Shown here: positions 50,894 to 64,000 of the stretch, piece by piece
Layout: every line of letters begins with the position of its first letter
Position numbering within the stretch: position 1 is the stretch's first letter
NCBI GenBank assembly: GCA_019059635.1
Contig: JAGVRJ010000001.1
Location: 3,410,001 to 3,474,000 of the forward strand
Length of the DNA: 64,000 bases
Source: Proales similis
Taxonomy: Eukaryota; Rotifera; Eurotatoria; Ploima; Proalidae
Direction: 5' to 3'
Notes under the pieces: generated by a model
The model's database searches: none
Told to the model about the DNA's origin: nothing
The model's input: only the letters and a program-made list of their open reading frames with translations
Position numbers and translations under genes: made by a program

Positions 50894-53478
50894 TCAAGTC
50901 GATTGCTGCTCGTCAAGTACTTCTCTAAGCGCCATTGTTGCATAGGCCGAAGACGGGAGCGAGAATTCAATCTTAACTGCCTTCAGCTCGCCTTCTTGGA
51001 TAATGACCATTAGAGGCGAGCAAGTCTAGAAATAAAATTTCATTTACCCGGTCTACGATCACGCTCGACAGGCTCGGCTGATCCCTTCAACAAATCCCAA
51101 TCGCTCAAGGCGATTTCTTCGTCTCGCTGTTTGTAGTTGATCAGTTCAAATTTGACGTCCGCCGGCTTCACAATCATGTGTCTGTAGTCGCCGTTCAAGT
51201 TAAAGTCTCTACAAAGTGCCAACATGTGCTCATTGATTCAAATTCGAAGAGACAAACACAAACTTGATTCGATTTTTAAAGTCACTCAAGGTCAAATCGT
51301 CCTCCTTGAGGATTTCCTCCAAATATTTCTTGGCTAAATTAAAAAAGAATCGCAATTCAGTGAGCAATCAGTGGCCGCAGATGGCAGTGCGACATACTCT
51401 CGTTCTCGGGCAGATGAATCTTGAAGCCGGGCAGTGGGAGCACCACGTCTTCGACTGTGAATTCGTTTCGATTTGTCTCGTCGATTCTAATCACTCTGTC
51501 CGACTTGTCCTGGTGCTCAGCGCGACTCTCACTTTGTTCTTGGGCAGTCATGCGCCGCATGACTAGATCACCAATCTCGACTTCAACTCGCTTGGACAAG
51601 ACTCGCTTTGACACCATCTGATTCCAAACGAAGCTTTGATACGCATGCAGATACATGAGACGCATATTACGCGGAATCTGGCCACTAGTCGTTTTTGCAA
51701 AATTCAACAGAACGAGAGAAATCAGCTCACGTGCATGAAAGCGCCGAGCAGATCGTTCGGCTTCGAGTTCACCAGTCCGGTGAGGAGATGCTTCTCAACA
51801 CAGTTGACCATGGCCAAACAAGCGAGTGCTGTCTCATTTGCCTTCTCGCCGCCTCTCTCCCAGATCTCCCTCGCTCTTCTTATTTCCTCCTTTTCCTTGA
51901 CTTGTCTCACACATGCCGATGAAGATTTTCAAGCAAACGCCAGCAGACGGAGGTTACCCTGATCGCGTGGCTTCAATATCATTTCGATCGCCTCCTTCAG
52001 CTTGTTTTTTATCAAAAGCCTTAAGACCAAGTCAGCAACGTTCAAACTGCCTATCAGCGGACACTTGCTTTCCGATCAGATGTGTCGGCACCTGGGGGCA
52101 ATTGCCGAAACGCTGAAGGCCAAAGTAGTTTATAAATCCGGCTCGTTTGAAAGCGTCGAGCGTTTCAATTATTTGCTGCTCGCTTGGACCGTTCACTTCT
52201 CGGATGACGAGACGAAAGCGATTGCCGGTCAGATCGCCGAGTTTCAATGCCACGCCGTTTCGTAATCTTGTCTCAGTAAATTAGGCATCGAACACTTGTG
52301 GCCTCTTACGCACGCCGTTTGACCTACTTGAAGTTGCCGAGCTTCACATTGCCGAGCGTGTCGTTCAATTTGATCAGACGCTCTGGCTCAACTCTTGAGG
52401 GAACGAATTTCACCAAATGCCGCGAGACAAGAGAGAAGAACTGATGCCGCTCACTTGAACAAGCTGATCAACTGCGTCGTTTTCGCTCGCTTGTCTTTGG
52501 TGCCCGCAAAGCCAACTCGCTTGTGGTTCAATCTATTCAAGGTTTGGGATTAATCTCTCATTTGCCTCGACCCACTCAATCTAGGCATCAGACCTCAAGT
52601 GCTTGCATATCAGGTTTATTGCCTGCATGGTGTCGATGTTCTCCTTGTACATGACGCATTCACAATACATGAAGCCGGCCATCGGATCGTTGTCTCTATC
52701 ACGCACGTCCACTCGCTGTCCATCTCTCTGCGAAATTGTTTAAGCCTTGGAAGCGCTCTCTCAGCAGATAGCTTACACTCATTCGCTTGTGAAACACCTC
52801 AATGTACTGTCCGTCAGGCTCGTTCAAAGTGTTGCTGACCAGCTGTTTCGAGCTGCTCTTTATGAAGTCGTGCACCTGCTTTCGATCATTTTTCTCAACT
52901 AATCTCATTTCGACTCAAGTCCGAGCTCCGTCAGAAGAGAACCTCATTTACTTACCCGGCGCTTTGAACTTGAAGCATTCATTGAGTGGAAGCGCGTTCA
53001 CAAACTCGAACAGTTTGCTGGCCTGCTCTGGTCCCAACACGAGCTCAAGTCTCTTCATCTAACAGCCAATCAGATAGTTTGTTTGCTATTCGATCTCGGC
53101 GTTCAGCATTACTTGCTCGGTTTTGTCACACAATGGCTGCTCGCTCTTCTTCTTCTTTTCGGGCAATTCGAGGCTGTTCAAGTAAAGAACGTTACCGCAC
53201 GAGTCGATTTCATTGACCATGAAATCCGACGGACTTGAATTTAGATTAAACTTTGGCCGCAGAGCAGATTTCTGGGCACGGCCTTACACGAGTTTGAGAA
53301 TTCCTTTGAATCGAATCGCTCCACTGTTTAGACGCTGAGAGATTCCGTTTATTGACGGCGAATGAATGTGATCTAGTAGCGACTGCTCTTCGTCTTCATT
53401 TTCGAGCTCGTCCGCCTGCTCGGTTCTTGGCCTCTTGGCGGGCGTCGACTGTGTCTCGAGAGTTTCCTCTGACCGCAT
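50894..53478 (-). CDS. PUS7: Pseudouridylate synthase 7 (TruD family)
   Basis: PUS7 isomerises uridine to pseudouridine in tRNAs, mRNAs and small RNAs. Fourteen exons on the minus strand were joined: 53288-53478, 53113-53233, 52956-53058, 52777-52913, 52594-52727, 52455-52532, 52328-52393, 52063-52266, 51958-52019, 51731-51900, 51398-51677, 51264-51333, 51048-51208 and 50894-50994. They total 1,878 nt and 625 residues (human 661). The catalytic TruD motif is GFAGTKDKRA, with the nucleophilic Asp in KDK. Other hallmarks are VKLGNFK, LKLGDLTGNRF, FINYFGLQRFG, IPRNMRLMYLHAYQSFVW, VVLPLPGF and the terminal SSAYATMALREVL. A Lys/Arg and Glu-rich N-terminus resembles a nuclear targeting tail. Donors in exons 5 and 8 are weak (GTCTGA, GTCCGC) but keep frame and homology. 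Confidence 0.95.
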
Positions 53479-53583
53479 ATCTTTCGTGTAGTGAAAAGTA
53501 TTTCAAATAAATGTTCACATTTATTCAAGTCGCAATGCGCCATGCTGCAATTCTATGGCCCCTCTCCTCTCTGCCGTCTACCC

Positions 53584-53620
<37 letters not shown>

Positions 53621-53848
53621 TCGCTCTCTCTTGTGTGCTTCGCGTTTTGTTTCTAATTCATTCATCTCATCGCACAGACGATGTTCACGCATGCTCGATT
53701 GCTTCATTCACCCATGCAAGTGATGCAAGAGGACAGAGAAAGCTCAACAGCTGAACAAGACGATAAATTGGCGACGATTTGTTCATTTTCCAATGCTGTT
53801 TAGACATTTTAAAACAAGCGAAATAAACGCCAGACGCATCGATCCAAC
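53479..53848. promoter_or_regulatory. Shared 370 bp promoter region between PUS7 and AARS
   Basis: Two genes diverge from this interval, whose main content is a compound (TC)n(AC)n tract at 53584-53620. There is no obvious TATA box. It most likely drives both genes; this is inferred from spacing. Confidence 0.5.
53584..53620. repeat. Compound (TC)n(AC)n microsatellite
   Basis: A pure TC run followed directly by a pure AC run, followed by further TC-rich sequence. It sits in the PUS7/AARS divergent promoter region. Confidence 0.85.
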
Positions 53849-57152
<3,304 letters not shown>

Positions 57153-57189
57153 CAAGCCCGGTTGTGTTTTTTAACCGTTTTTAGCAGAA

Positions 57190-57195
57190 AATAAA
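57190..57195 (+). terminator. AARS polyadenylation signal
   Basis: AATAAA lies 37 bp after the AARS stop codon and about 120 bp upstream of the next gene's first candidate start codon. Confidence 0.7.
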
Positions 57196-57305
57196 CCATA
57201 AAATAGACGAAACACACAAGTTAGATGTTGTTTGTGGCTCAAATGGCTTGAATTCCATTCGGCGGCTCCTTTCTTCTCTAAGCTGGCCCTTGTCTATTTC
57301 AAGCA

Positions 57306-57326
57306 ATGCCAGGCCCATGTATCTGA
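57306..57326 (+). promoter_or_regulatory. Short upstream ORF overlapping the RPUSD2 start
   Basis: A six-codon reading frame (ATG CCA GGC CCA TGT ATC, then TGA) starts 11 bp before the first RPUSD2 ATG, in another frame, and ends 9 bp beyond the start of that ATG. It has G at -3, whereas the 57317 ATG has C at -3. It could divert scanning ribosomes to the downstream in-frame ATG at 57383. Confidence 0.45.
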
Positions 57327-59251
57327 GCTTGGCTCGTCTAAGCTTTCGGTCAACGTTTGCAAGGTTAATTTCTAGCAGAGCAATGTCTGAAGAAGAGGGA
57401 AAAGCGAGTGAGAGCGGCGAGATGGCACTTGCGTTCGCTTTGCAATCAAACACAGGGGCGGACGAACAAGCGGCAGAGAGCAAGTCCGAGCAGCGGTTCA
57501 AACGAAAACGCGAGACCAAAGAAGAGCGACGGGCGGCGATGAAAGAGCGACGAAAGGCGCGCAAAGCCGAAAAGTCGGTCGGCTTCTCCAACGATATTCT
57601 TCACCAGACCGAGTACTACTTTGAGAAGGGCCTGAGAAAGGTCTATCCGTATTACTTTGGCTGGAACACGACTGTCAAGGAGCGTTGGTAATTTCATCTC
57701 GTCTGCGAAGCAGTCGATGATCTAAAATTTCAATTTGGCCACTTGAGGTTCAATCGAACTCTTCTGGATGTGTACAGCACCGAGTTTAGCCGAGCGACTG
57801 TCAATCACGATTTGCCCAAATTGATCCAGAGCGGCATGATCCGAGTGAACGGACAAATCAAGGCAACTGACTACGTATTGAAGAATGGCGATCGGGTGTC
57901 ACATGTCAAGCACAGGCACGAAATACCCGTTGTCGACGACGAGATAAAGATTATCAAGGACGACGAGAACTTCCTGGTGGTCGACAAGCCCTGCTCGATT
58001 CCCATACATCCGTGCGGCAAATACCGCTACAACTCGCTGAGCATCATTCTCATAAAAGAGATGGGCTACGCCAACCTGCGAAGTGAGTCAAGTCAATTTT
58101 AGATCTAATTTCTTTTCTGCGAAATTTACATCACCGTCCGCTTTAAAGCAATGTATCGTCTCGATCGGCTCACAAGCGGTCTAGTTATTTTGGCCAAAAA
58201 TTTCAAGTCGTCGCTTTTAGTCGACAAAGTAAGAAGATTACAATCTCACTGTTAATGTGCCGCTTAATGCATTTGCTTCTCGTTTGTGTTACCAATCAAA
58301 CAATTTGTAGCACATCAAAGAACGCACGGCTCAAAAGACTTATGTGTGTCGAGTGGTTGGCGATTTTCCCTCGTAAGCTCGGCCTCCAACTGATTAATTA
58401 GACTGTTGCTCTAATCTGACTTCACAGAGGTCGAATCAAAGTCAATCAGCCCATCGACTGCGCTTCACGCAAACTCGGCCTTTACTGGATAAACGGAGTA
58501 ACTGGCAAAGAGTCGTACACCGAATTCGAGAAGCTGAGCTTCAACGGAACCAGCAGCGTTGTCCTATGTCTGTTCATTGCAATAGCTGATCAATTGTGAA
58601 TTCTAAAAATCTTAACAATTTCGACAGGCTATCCAAAGACGGGTCGCACGCACCAGATTCGACTTCACCTTCAATACCTGGGCCATCCGATAGTCAACGA
58701 TCCGCTCTACAACAGAAAAGACGTCTGGGGCGAGAACAACGGCAAAGGCGGTGTCTACGACTTGACACTTGAACAGGTCGAGGAGAATTTCCTTAAAGTA
58801 TTCACTTATGAATCGTGGATAATGAAACAGGAGTTGGGAGTGGGCAACACATCGGAGGAGAGCGAAAGCGAGCCTCTTGAAGACCGGCTCACTCAAGAGC
58901 TCGAGCCGGCGCTGAACGATGAAGCCGACTGTCCAGCAGATGATCCCTCAGCCAAATTGCAGTCCGAAAGTCAAGTCCAAGACGAATCGCCGCGGCCCGG
59001 CCGGCCTCGTTACAATCCAGAACTGCACGAAAAGGACGAAGAGTGCTTCGACTGCAAGCAAAACTACCGCGACCCGAAACGGCCTGAACTCATCATGTAC
59101 CTCCATGCTCTTTCCTACAAGGTTCTCAGTTCTTTATTTTCGATCGGCTCATTTCTTTCTCGATTTCTTACCGCTTCTTTTGTTTCAGTTTGACGAGTTA
59201 GAATTTCGAACCGAAATGCCCGCCTGGGCAGACGAGAGTTTCAAGGAGTGA
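57317..59251 (+). CDS. RPUSD2: RPUSD2-type RluA-family pseudouridine synthase
   Basis: This is an RluA-family enzyme related to human RPUSD2 and yeast Pus8/Pus9, which modify tRNA position 32 (and some mRNAs in the case of RPUSD2). Exons 57317-57687, 57748-58082, 58149-58228, 58311-58372, 58428-58567, 58628-59121 and 59189-59251 encode 514 residues (human 545). A Lys/Arg-rich segment leads to [16 protein letters not shown], an S4-like region ([12 protein letters not shown] ... [10 protein letters not shown]), [19 protein letters not shown], the catalytic motif RLDRLTSG with its Asp, and [18 protein letters not shown]. The tail carries CxxC ([12 protein letters not shown]) and ends [15 protein letters not shown], as in RPUSD2. 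From ATG 57317 the first 22 residues look like a mitochondrial presequence; a second in-frame ATG at 57383 would give a cytosolic or nuclear form. One donor (GTCTGT at 58568) is weak. Confidence 0.94.
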
Positions 59252-59358
59252 AATTGCTTTGTTTTCTTATTTTAATACAAATAGATTGAGAGAAGAACAC
59301 TCTGCTTCAACTGAGAGAATTGTTTTCAAGAAGAGAAAAAAAGAAAGCGGCAAAATGG

Positions 59359-61930
59359 TCAAATAAGATTTTTCTTCTTCAACATCTCCTGGTACTCTTG
59401 CTCGCTGATGCGTTCGTAAGAGTCGAATTCGATTGTGAACGAAGTGTTGCCGCTAGTGAGACGACGCAAGTCGCTCGAATAAGTGGCCAAGCGAGCCAGA
59501 GGCACAAGAGCGTTGATGCTCATCACGCCGCCGAGCTCGTCCGCTTGAATTCTGAGCGCATTGCGACGCACTAGGTCATTGTAGACTTTGGACGAGTAGT
59601 CCGGCTCCGTAGTGATGCTCACTCTCATTACCGGCTGAATCAGAACGCAATCGGCGTTTGCCAACGCTCGCTGACAGCATTGATAGGCTGCGCTCGACAC
59701 GTATGCGTTCGGAATCGCTTGACTGCAGCTGAAGCTGGTCAATTTGACATGTGCGCCCAAGATTGGATACCTGAGCAAGACGCCTAGCGAATTAGAGAGC
59801 TAAAATAGGCCGATTAAAAGGCCCTCAATCACTAGATCGAACCACCTTTGTTCAGAGCCGAACGAATGCCGTGGTTGATGGCACTCAGCTGATCCATGTT
59901 CACCTCGCTCTCGCCACTATTCAAACCTACGTCCAGCGTTACTTCATCGAACGAGGTTTGCTCTTCGGACGGTTCGATTTGAAGCTGAATTTGAACCGAT
60001 ATCTTCTTTGAATTGATCACTCGCTCTAAAACAAATGTCTCGCGCGACTTGCTGGTCGGAATTTCCTTGTAGGCGATGCTCAAAGGTCCAAAGAACGCAT
60101 TCAGACTGTACTCCTTCAACAGACGGTCTTTGATTATTTCCAAATGTAATTGGCCCATTCCTTGCAGGACTATTTGGCCCAGACTGTCGTCCTGGTCGAG
60201 GACCACTCTCAGACTGGGATCTTCTCTTTGCAAGCATTCAAGCGCGAACAGTAGACGTTTCTCGTCCGCCTCCGATTCAGCTTCCACAGTACAAAAGAAC
60301 ACTGGCGGACTTACGTCGAGCTTGGTCGCAGCCAAGTGCCTCATCTCTGCTTCAGAATGGCTCTTGAGCACCAACTTGAGCCGGTCATAGCTTTGCTTTG
60401 AGCCAACTAGCAAGTCTCCAGTGGAGGTCTTCAATTCTGAATTTCAAATTCACTGATGATCAGAAGTGTTCAGCGAGCTCTTACTTTCAAAAGGCCACTG
60501 ACGATGCCAATGTCGCCGGGCCCAAGTCGCGAAACTGGCTTTATCTGGTTGGAGAACGGAAGAAATATTCGATCGATCGATTCTCTCGATCCTCGTTCGG
60601 CGTTGAAGACTTTGGATTTGGTCACGAGCTCGCCATTGTAGACGCGGATGTAGGCCAAAATGTCCTCATCAGCGTCCGAGCCTGCCGAAGCGCCTTTGCT
60701 CGATTTGAACATGCCCGGACTCAGCGAAGTGGGCGTCTCGCCGGTGCCGATGCGTTTCCTCTGCTTTTGATGGTCGTGAATGATTTTAAAGCAGACTGCC
60801 AGCAACTCCTGGCCACAGTGTTCCTCGAGCACGCTCCCTTTGAGCTCTCGCGGACTCGGCAAGTATTTGATTATCGAGTCCAACAGGGGCTGAACGCCGA
60901 CGTTTTTGAACGAACTTCCGCAGAGAACAGGCGAAATTAGGCCTTCAATGCTGCTTCGACGAATGCACGACTCCAGCGCCAAGTTGTCGTCAAATTTGCT
61001 GAAATTCATCTCACAGTTGTCGAGAAGAATTTCGGCGAACTTATCGTCGACTTGTGCCAGCTTTTCGAGCATCGCATTTCTCTGCTCGACAGCCACGTCA
61101 AACTCGGACGAGTCCAACTCGACTTGGTCCACTCTGGTGCCGTTCGCTTCCAAATCTGTTCGCCAGATTAATTTCCTCATGTTGATGAGATCGATCAGCG
61201 CGTTGAACTGAGAGCCAGTCTTTATGGGAAACTGGACAGGAATGGCCACAGTGTTCAGCTTCTGCTCGATTGAGTTCAGTGAGCCCCGGAAGTCGGCGTT
61301 TGCCTTGTCCATTTTGTTTATGTAGATCAGGCGAGGTATTTTGTACTTGTTCGCTTGATGCCACACCGTTCTTGTCTGTGCCTCGACTCCGGCCGACGCG
61401 TCAATTATGGTCACTGCTCCGTCCAACACTCTCAGCGATCGCTCAACTTCGAACGTAAAGTCAACGTGACCTTTTGAGAACCGTAATGAACCAATTAGTC
61501 AAGGCGGCGACCTCGTTCGCATGCAAGCGTACCGGGCGTGTCGATTAAATTCAGATTGTGCGACTTCCATGGAAAACTAATCGCTGCCGATGTGATGGTT
61601 ATGCCACGCTCCCTCTCCTGCTCCATGTGGTCCATGACTGTATTGCCGTCGTCCACGTTGCCAATGTTCTTTATGAAGCCAGAGTAGAACAGCATTCGCT
61701 CAGTTGTGGTCGTTTTGCCTGCGTCCACATGGGCTATGATGCCGATATTTCGAGTTTTCGAAATCGCTTCTGCTCGTCAAACCAGCTCAATCGGAACGAG
61801 TTGCAAGATGAAAACGAAAGGAGCCAGCCCTACCAGAGTTCTTTTGAGAATGCACAGCCGCCTTATTCAAAGTGCAATAGACCAACGGAGAATTAAGAAG
61901 GCCCGATCGTGTGAGCCTTCTAAATCTCAT
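59359..61930 (-). CDS. GFM2: Mitochondrial ribosome-releasing factor GFM2 (mtEF-G2/RRF2)
   Basis: GFM2 is the GTPase that acts with ribosome recycling factor to split mitochondrial ribosomes after termination. Minus-strand exons 61834-61930, 61533-61769, 60485-61470, 59843-60428 and 59359-59783 encode 776 residues (human 779). The first exon begins [15 protein letters not shown], an Arg-rich, acid-free mitochondrial targeting sequence, and joins [18 protein letters not shown] with a correct phase-1 splice. G-domain motifs are AHVDAGKT (G1), RGITI (G2), DTPGHVDF (G3) and NKMD (G4). Later blocks match GFM2 rather than GFM1: [35 protein letters not shown] and [19 protein letters not shown]. It converges on RPUSD2 with 107 bp between stop codons. 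Confidence 0.95.
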
Positions 61931-62721
61931 TCCAATCAGACCCGATCGCATTTTTCTCATTTTTTCTTTTGGCGATTGGCTGCGACCGGCAAACGCTTTT
62001 GCTGATGCAAATTTTTATTCGCTTTTGTCTTGCTCGCTTCCCTTCTCTTTCTTCATCTGTCTCTCTCTCTCTCTCTCGATCTGAATTTCATTCAATCGGC
62101 TTTTGACTTTCGGACTCTACGTATTGCCCCTCTACGCGCGTCTTCCACCGATCGGGACTGTGCAAATCAAAACGTGAAAACAAAAAAGGCTTTAACTTTT
62201 AAGCGAGTTTTAAGAGGCCGGAAGTATGTGGCAGAATTATTCAAGCTTTTCAAAATTGCTCAAACTGGAGCTTCGCAAATAAAAGAGAAAATGAGAGCGA
62301 AAGAGACAGAAAACGAGAGAGAGAGGGCGCGCATTGATTGAATACATGCACTTGAATAGAGGCAGGAGGATGAAACTTGCTTGGGAGAACTGCGAGGCCA
62401 TGTGGTTTGTTTGCCGAGGGTGGTCAGAGAGGGGAGAAATAGTTGCTGCTTTGTGAATATTCCGGGCTTAGACGAAGAGAGAGAGAGAGGACCACAGCGA
62501 TGAGGAGGAAGCATTTAGAATGAGTTGGTTCGATTGAGCCAATGCCAAGTCTCTTCTGCAATTTCACCTCTATTTTTGTTCGTATTTTCTTTACTCTTGG
62601 TTTTCATTGTGTTTTTTATTTGTTTAAGTTCAGGGGATTGAAGCATTTCAACTTTAAAAGATTGACCGAATCAAAATTTCGTTTTTTTTTTGCACGGTCC
62701 AGTTAGATATAAGAGGAAGAG
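61931..62721. promoter_or_regulatory. Divergent region between GFM2 and PIWI
   Basis: About 790 bp with no supportable gene. It contains a CT tract at 62059-62076, a purine-rich stretch at 62280-62330 and a (GA)n run near 62478-62490. The two genes are transcribed outward, so promoters for both should lie here. A poly-T run precedes the PIWI start. Confidence 0.5.
62059..62076. repeat. (CT)n tract in the GFM2/PIWI promoter region
   Basis: A pure CT run about 130 bp upstream of the GFM2 start codon, reading (GA)n on the GFM2 strand. Confidence 0.8.
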
Positions 62722-64000
62722 ATGGCCGATAGAGCACGTGGGAGAGCTACCGGGCGACCGTACGATCGTAGCCGTAGCCGGAGCTCGGAGCGAAGTAGCT
62801 CAAGGCGTTCAAGTCCGAGGAATGAGCGAAGTTCATATGTAAAACCGAGCGCTTTGAGCTTCTTTTTCTGCTTCGGCTCTAGTCCTCTTTCTCAACAAAG
62901 GCTGGCAGGAGCAGAGACGAGAGGTATGAGAGAGAATCGCGCCAGGGCTATAACGACCGACAGGACCCACGAGGGGGCGATCAGCATCGACCCGGCTCTT
63001 ACCGAGACCACTCGCACCATCGAGCTGACCATTACAGAGGCGGAAGTGAGTCAAACCCGCCCAGGGAGTTTCAGCCTCCGAGGCCACCCCAGGACTCGTA
63101 TGACCGAGGCCGCCAAGATCCTCGAACCTATCGTGACGATCGATCATCTCATCGTCGTGATTCAAGTTCGTCTTCTTATCGAGACCCTGGCTACTCGCCT
63201 CGTGGTGGCTACTCTGACCGTGGTGGCCAACAAGACCGAGGTGGTTACTCGGACCGTGGTCGTTATCAAGACCGTGGCGGCTACCAAGACCGAAGTGGTT
63301 ACTCGGACCGTGGTCGAGGCGGTTTCCGTGGTTCTGACCGGGGAAGCTATTCGGGCCGAGGAGGCCGTCCAGGCGGCGGCGGCGGTTTCCGACAACCCGA
63401 AGGTCCTCCTAGAACTGAACCGCAGCCAATTGAGCTCTACAGCAACTATTTCGAGGTGGTCTGCAATCAGGGATGGACCCTGTACCAATACCACGTTGAC
63501 TTTGATCCACCAATTGAATCAAAGCGACTGAGAATCGGCTTGCTCAAGCAGCATGACGCCCTCTTTCAGACCAAAGCATTCGATGGGATGACTCTCTTTA
63601 GCATGACACTGCTTCCCGAGGTTCACTTCATTTCATCCCATCCTCACTTAGCTCGTATCTCTTACATCAAGCCCTCATTTATGGTGCGCAGGAAGACCGC
63701 GAGTTGAAGAGTGTGAAAAAGTTCGACCAGCAGGAAGTGACCATCCGGATAAAGCTCGTGAATCAAGTGCAGCCCCGTTCGCTCGAGTCGCTTCGAATGC
63801 TCAACATCATATTCAGAAGGTGAGGGTCTCGATCACTCGCCATGTTGAGACTCAAATTCTAACTACGACAACCTCTAGATGTCTAGCACATTGCGAGCTC
63901 GTCGAATTTGGACGCGACCGGGCCTATTTTGACTTTAAAAATTCGTTCGATTTGCCCAAATACAACTTGCGCATAGCGGCCGGCTACAAAGCGAGCATCG
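62722..64000 (+). CDS. PIWI-clade Argonaute, N-terminal part cut by window edge
   Basis: This is the start of a PIWI-subfamily Argonaute, which binds piRNAs and silences transposons in the germline. Exons are 62722-62838, 62901-63620, 63692-63819 and 63879 to the window end. The long N-terminus is Arg/Ser-rich at first, then built of degenerate YSDRG/YQDRG units and GRGG runs (about 63197-63390), typical sites for arginine methylation and Tudor-protein docking. The conserved N domain starts at PIELYSNYFEV and continues WTLYQYHVDFDPPIESKRLR, AFDGMTLF, VTIRIKLVNQ, LRMLNIIFRR and LPKYNLRIAAGYKASI, matching PIWI rather than AGO proteins. PAZ, MID and PIWI domains lie outside the window. The exon 1-2 junction is in phase 0 and gives the only open frame through the repeats. 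Confidence 0.92.

Noticed and set aside
57248-57316. Extension of RPUSD2 upstream from a TTG at 57248
   Set aside because: It needs a non-ATG start and lies in the likely leader, right after the AARS polyadenylation region.
61720-61728. GFM2 starting at a GTG codon before [10 protein letters not shown]
   Set aside because: That position is inside the G1 loop of the GTPase. An upstream exon with a targeting sequence splices in frame.

Overview
This 64 kb window is nuclear DNA from an animal with a compact genome. The genes are intron-containing and closely spaced. Most introns are about 36-130 bp, with GT donors and AG acceptors. The gene set is metazoan: a giant BIRC6/BRUCE ubiquitin ligase, a ciliary outer-arm dynein heavy chain, a PIWI-clade Argonaute, TDP-43, PDE8 and TPRG1L. 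I cannot name the species. A small-bodied invertebrate with short introns and motile cilia or a flagellated sperm would fit. I see no bacterial operons, CRISPR arrays, rRNA or convincing tRNA genes.

Layout, left to right: YJU2-type splicing factor (minus, cut by the left edge); BIRC6 (plus, 1505-14416), whose first 11.8 kb of coding sequence is one exon; outer-arm dynein heavy chain of the DNAH5/DNAH8 class (minus, 14807-35773, many exons); a 5.4 kb stretch without a supportable gene; PDE8 phosphodiesterase (plus, 41136-44673, 18 exons); eIF5A (plus, 45949-46494); TDP-43 (minus, 46683-48379); TPRG1L (plus, 49483-50749); PUS7 (minus, 50894-53478); cytosolic alanyl-tRNA synthetase (plus, 53849-57152); RPUSD2-type pseudouridine synthase (plus, 57317-59251); mitochondrial elongation factor GFM2 (minus, 59359-61930); PIWI (plus, 62722 to the right edge).

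I spliced every gene except the dynein by eye. In BIRC6, PDE8, eIF5A, TDP-43, TPRG1L, PUS7, AARS, RPUSD2 and GFM2 the summed exon lengths are exact multiples of three and the joined proteins align with family members, so those models should be close to correct. The dynein was checked junction by junction only in selected places.

The right third (45.9-64 kb) is rich in RNA and translation genes: eIF5A, TDP-43, two pseudouridine synthases, AlaRS, a mitochondrial ribosome-recycling GTPase and PIWI. Most are unrelated except by theme. Head-to-head pairs (YJU2/BIRC6, dynein/PDE8, TDP-43/TPRG1L, PUS7/AARS, GFM2/PIWI) probably share promoter regions. Tail-to-tail pairs (BIRC6/dynein, eIF5A/TDP-43, TPRG1L/PUS7, RPUSD2/GFM2) lie within 110-400 bp of each other.

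The most interesting signals are: a dynein whose AAA4 site has lost its nucleotide-binding residues and whose AAA1 P-loop has drifted; a low-complexity insertion in its stalk; a possible dual-targeting start arrangement with an upstream ORF in the RPUSD2 gene; the 11.8 kb BIRC6 exon among intron-dense neighbours; and a TDP-43 whose C-terminal domain keeps the hydrophobic helix while the rest has changed.
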